From: Thalassiosira profunda
Taxonomy: Eukaryota > Bacillariophyta > Thalassiosirophyceae > Thalassiosirales > Thalassiosiraceae
DNA length: 10,482 nt
Reading direction: 5' to 3'
NCBI GenBank assembly: GCA_036939355.1
Contig: JALLAP010000754.1
Location: 1 to 10,482 of the forward strand
A model generated the notes under the pieces. That model worked only from the letters and a program-made list of their open reading frames with translations, did not search any database and was not told the origin of the DNA. The position numbers were made by a program, and so were the translations under genes. Shown here one piece after another: positions 8,634 through 10,482 of this stretch (positions within the stretch are counted from its first letter, which is position 1; each line of letters opens with the position of its first letter).

Positions 8634-8759
8634 GCCGCTCGACCGGCCTCTGTTGCCGCCCCTGCTGTTGCCTCTGGAGTTGGACCGGGCGTTGGAGCGG
8701 CCCCGGTGGCAGAGCAGCGGCCGGACCCGCAGTCGGTCGACCGCGTCGGCAATTCCATC
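8634..8759 (-). pseudogene. Exon-1 fragment copied from the RS/eight-TM gene
   Basis: These 126 nt match 7752-7630 in the same orientation at roughly 80 percent identity with a single 3-nt insertion, so the frame is kept. The minus-strand translation reads DGIADAVDRLRVRPLL then a stretch ending RGRSSGRR, against the parent's DGIAGAVDRLRARPLL and RGRSSGRR. Homology stops abruptly at both ends. It lies two bases from the stop codon of the fibre gene, so it is presumably in that gene's 3' UTR. It has no start codon or transmembrane region of its own in this frame. Confidence 0.75.
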
Positions 8760-8761
8760 AA

Positions 8762-9694
8762 TCAAAAAGGAACCCCCTCTCGAGGGGCAACATTCAGTAT
8801 AAAGATGCCAAGGACATTGTTCAAGATGTCAACCAGGTTCGAGAGACCTTGGTTAAGATCCCTGATGAATTCTCGGTTGTTGTTGCTGAACGTCGCTTGC
8901 TGACCGATGCGCAGTCCGTTTTTGGAGATGGCCGCAATGTTGGTGGCGATGTCCTGAGTGTTGTCTTCGATGGCGGCAGTGTTGGCGGCGATGTCGACAT
9001 CGTTGTCTTCGATGGCGGCAGCGTTGGCGGCGATGTCGACAGTGTTGGCGGCGACATCAGTCTGGAGCTTTCCGAAGTTGTCACGGAGCTGGGCGAGGTT
9101 ACTGCCCAGCGCCTCGCTCACGAATTGGATGGTATCAGCGTTGTTGGAGATGAGTCTACCGTTGTTGATGATGGTCACCCCATTGTTGGAGATGGCCGCA
9201 ATGTTGGTGGCGATGTCCTGAGTGTTTGCAGCGATGAGCGCTCCGTTGGCGGCGATGTCTTGGGTGTTGGTGGAGATGGCGTCGGCGTTGGTGGCGATGT
9301 CCTGAGTGTTGCCAGCGATGAGCTCTCCGTTGGCGGCGATGTCGTCAGCGTTGTCATCGACGTCGCTACGGAGCTGGGCAACGACGCTAAGAAGCTGGTC
9401 GAGGTCGCTCTGGAGCTGGGCAATGGTGGCTGAAGCCGTCGTGTCAATCTCGAAAGGAGCAGTCCCAGAGAAGGAATCACAGCCAGCGGCCGTCGCGGCG
9501 ATGCCCTTCACTCCATTGCTTGAGCCAACACAGAGGTAGATCGTGTCAGCATCAGCGGGAACGGGCTCCTGCTTCTTGAGTTGACGATCCACCGCCAGCT
9601 TGCGCTCGCGAAGGCCCGTCTCGGCAGCTTCGGCCTGGTTGGCGGCGGCGGCGAGAGCGGCGAGGGCGGCTGCGATGGCGAGGGAGAGCTTCAT
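8762..9694 (-). CDS. Secreted Asn-core heptad-repeat (fibre-like coiled-coil) protein
   Basis: This is a 310-aa intronless gene with ATG at 9694 in a GCCACC-ATG-A context. Residues 1-23 form a clear signal peptide (MKLSLAIAAALAALAAAA, cleavage near AEA). Residues 25-90 form a small non-repeat segment with two Cys (C55, C72). From I91 to I189 a hydrophobic residue recurs every seven positions without a break, and from N115 to N185 the other core position is Asn in eleven consecutive heptads (I-x-x-N-x-x-x). After a 25-residue shift in register, V214-I263 repeats the pattern seven times. Ile at a with Asn at d is known from trimeric coiled-coil stalks of bacterial adhesins and phage fibres, so a trimeric extracellular or cell-surface rod is inferred. 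The C-terminus (LVDILNNVLGIFILN) is hydrophobic and could cap or anchor it. The family itself is not recognised. Confidence 0.8.
   Translation of the reverse strand: MKLSLAIAAALAALAAAANQAEAAETGLRERKLAVDRQLKKQEPVPADADTIYLCVGSSNGVKGIAATAAGCDSFSGTAPFEIDTTASATIAQLQSDLDQLLSVVAQLRSDVDDNADDIAANGELIAGNTQDIATNADAISTNTQDIAANGALIAANTQDIATNIAAISNNGVTIINNGRLISNNADTIQFVSEALGSNLAQLRDNFGKLQTDVAANTVDIAANAAAIEDNDVDIAANTAAIEDNTQDIATNIAAISKNGLRIGQQATFSNNNREFIRDLNQGLSNLVDILNNVLGIFILNVAPREGVPF
8922..9226. repeat. Internal DNA repeats in the fibre gene
   Basis: Positions 8922-8962 and 9186-9226 are identical over 41 nt, 264 nt apart, and encode the QDIATNIAAIS motif in each of the two heptad blocks. In addition a 42-nt unit is repeated in tandem at about 8960-9043 with only a few changes. 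Forty-two nt is 14 residues, exactly two heptads, so copy-number change keeps the coiled-coil register. Confidence 0.8.
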
Positions 9695-9800
9695 GGTGGC
9701 GAGGTAGGCGAGTGGAAGAGGGAGGAAGGTGGCTGGTGCGATCGATGCGAGAGATCGATGAGCGTGTGAGCGTTCGTGGAATTTATGAGCAGGCGAGTTC
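9695..9800 (-). promoter_or_regulatory. Putative leader and promoter of the fibre gene
   Basis: On the minus strand the 60 nt before ATG 9694 are pyrimidine-rich (ACCTTCCTCCCTCTTCC) and preceded by two direct copies of CATCGATC. A TATA-like ATAAATT lies near 9781-9787, about 90 nt upstream of the ATG. The layout suits a compact promoter, but transcription start is unknown. Confidence 0.35.
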
Positions 9801-9880
9801 GATGCGATGCAGAGGCAGCGAGGAGTGGCGTTGGATTCTAAAAACGCTACTAAACGCGCTGACGGTCTTGGGCATCTCTA

Positions 9881-9952
9881 TTCCCACGATGCCAGCGACA
9901 AAATAGTACAATACTGCCGTCTTGCAGAGAGGCGGCAGAGGGATCGTGGGAA
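9881..9952. repeat. Nested inverted repeat
   Basis: TTCCCACGAT at 9881-9890 is the perfect reverse complement of ATCGTGGGAA at 9943-9952. Inside it, CTGCCG at 9914-9919 pairs with CGGCAG at 9933-9938. The two stems share one axis but the left side has a 23-nt bulge. It could be a structured RNA, a small transposon relic or a binding site. No target-site duplication is visible. Confidence 0.55.
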
Positions 9953-10068
9953 CGACTCCTAGGCTGAGGGGCTGTTGATTTTCGGTGTGCCCCACGGAGG
10001 AGAGGTGCACCTTGTCAATTGTCTGTGCAGGCCTTTTTTCGGTTCCTTCTCGCAAATCTTCGCTGGGA

Positions 10069-10278
10069 GGAGGTCCTTTTGTCTCCAGCGACACCAAAAG
10101 ACCCAAACCATCTTGCACAGACAAAAAGTCAGTGCCACAGAACTCCCCAACTGTCTCCAGCGACACAAAAGCCTCAAAAAGAACTCAAGAAATGCCGTGG
10201 AACTGCGTGGAAGGAGGCCCTTTTGTCTCCAGCGACACCAAAAGTGGTCCTGACAACAACACGTCAGTGCCACAGAAC
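10069..10278. repeat. 72-nt-period repeat cluster
   Basis: The box GTCTCCAGCGACACCAAAAG starts at 10081, 10153 (one C missing) and 10225, exactly 72 nt apart each time. Copies one and three match over 32 nt (10069-10100 and 10213-10244) with one change, and carry CTTTTG/CAAAAG arms that could pair. A second motif, GTCAGTGCCACAGAAC, occurs at 10128-10143 and 10263-10278. The cluster lies between two minus-strand genes and shows no reliable coding potential. Confidence 0.75.
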
Positions 10279-10316
10279 CGACGTTGTGTGATATTATCTC
10301 TCATGTTATGGTAGGG

Positions 10317-10392
10317 TTAACAGGTCTCTCTAGGTACTGCTCTATCTCTCTCTACTAGAGGTGCAATACCTAGAGGCAGTACTACTTGTTAA
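10317..10392. repeat. Compound hairpin with competing stems
   Basis: TTAACAGGT at 10317-10325 can pair with ACTTGTTAA at 10384-10392. Within that, CTCTAGGTACTGC at 10328-10340 can pair with GCAATACCTAGAG at 10363-10375 (12 of 13, the odd pair being G-U on the minus strand). Alternatively GTACTGC at 10334-10340 pairs perfectly with GCAGTAC at 10376-10382. The element begins about 8 nt after the stop codon of the partial minus-strand gene at the right edge, so it may be a 3' UTR structure. Confidence 0.6.
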
Positions 10393-10399
10393 AAATACA

Positions 10400-10480
10400 C
10401 TAGCTCTCGCTCTCCATCCGCATGAGGGGGATGCTGACGTGCCGTTCCTTCATGGTCGCCGATTGCAAGTGGTCGTTGTC
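10400..10480 (-). CDS. C-terminal end of an unidentified minus-strand gene (partial)
   Basis: On the minus strand a frame enters from the right edge and stops at TAG (10402-10400), giving 26 residues: DNDHLQSATMKERHVSIPLM then RMESES. The composition is protein-like (balanced charged and hydrophobic residues), unlike the other frames here. The strand agrees with the two upstream minus-strand genes. No motif identifies it. The piece is short, so it could be open by chance. Confidence 0.35.
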   Translation of the reverse strand, partial: DNDHLQSATMKERHVSIPLMRMESES

Positions 10481-10482
10481 TC

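Noticed and set aside
8582..9433. Long + strand open frame with VGGDV repeats opposite the fibre gene
   Set aside because: It is the antisense shadow of the heptad repeats. The minus frame has a signal peptide, ideal start context and perfect heptads, while the + frame has only repeats forced by the complementary DNA.
9783..10166. Minus-strand frame of about 127 codons upstream of the fibre gene
   Set aside because: It runs through the 72-nt repeats (a multiple of three, so stops are not forced), the nested inverted repeat and the probable fibre promoter, and shows no domain. It is more likely intergenic, though a small lineage-specific gene cannot be excluded.
10069..10278. CRISPR-like array
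   Set aside because: The 20-nt boxes are regularly spaced, but the repeats are imperfect, the spacers share motifs, only three units exist, no cas genes are nearby and the context is eukaryotic.
1..10482. tRNA, rRNA or other standard RNA genes
   Set aside because: No cloverleaf with a GTTCRA-type T-arm or other recognisable RNA gene signature was seen by eye on either strand. A covariance-model scan would be decisive.

Overview
The window looks like nuclear DNA of a unicellular eukaryote, plausibly an alga or other protist. Genes lie on both strands and are not in operons. Two genes carry short introns (64 and 141 nt) that both begin GTGCGT and end in AG. There is an RS-repeat protein, a ribonuclease-inhibitor-type LRR protein with a nuclear localisation signal, and a start codon in a full GCCACC-ATG context. 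No bacterial ribosome-binding sites, tRNA, rRNA or CRISPR array were seen. The lineage cannot be fixed from sequence alone; a heterokont or haptophyte-like alga is only a guess.

Layout from left to right. 1-132 is the C-terminal end of a + strand gene. 234-1839 (minus) is a two-exon erythromycin-esterase-family enzyme with a probable targeting peptide. 1840-2611 is a divergent intergenic (probably promoter) region. 2612-4411 (plus) is an intronless 599-aa nuclear LRR protein. 4570-7902 (minus) is a two-exon, very GC-rich 1063-aa protein with an N-terminal RS domain, eight predicted membrane segments and a long disordered tail. 7903-8761 holds two degenerate fragments copied from that membrane-protein gene: its 3' end, inverted, and part of its first exon, in the same orientation and directly abutting the next gene's stop codon. 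8762-9694 (minus) is a secreted fibre-like protein built almost entirely of heptads with Ile at one core position and Asn at the other. 9695-10399 is intergenic, with a nested inverted repeat, a 72-nt-period repeat cluster and a compound hairpin. 10400-10480 (minus) is the probable C-terminus of another gene running off the right edge.

Nothing shows that these genes work together; they read as independent neighbours. The strongest candidates for new biology are the Asn-core coiled-coil fibre protein, the RS-domain/eight-TM protein, and the rearranged remnants of a duplicated copy of that membrane-protein gene lying between the two. All functions beyond family assignment are inference from reading the sequence; no database search was possible.
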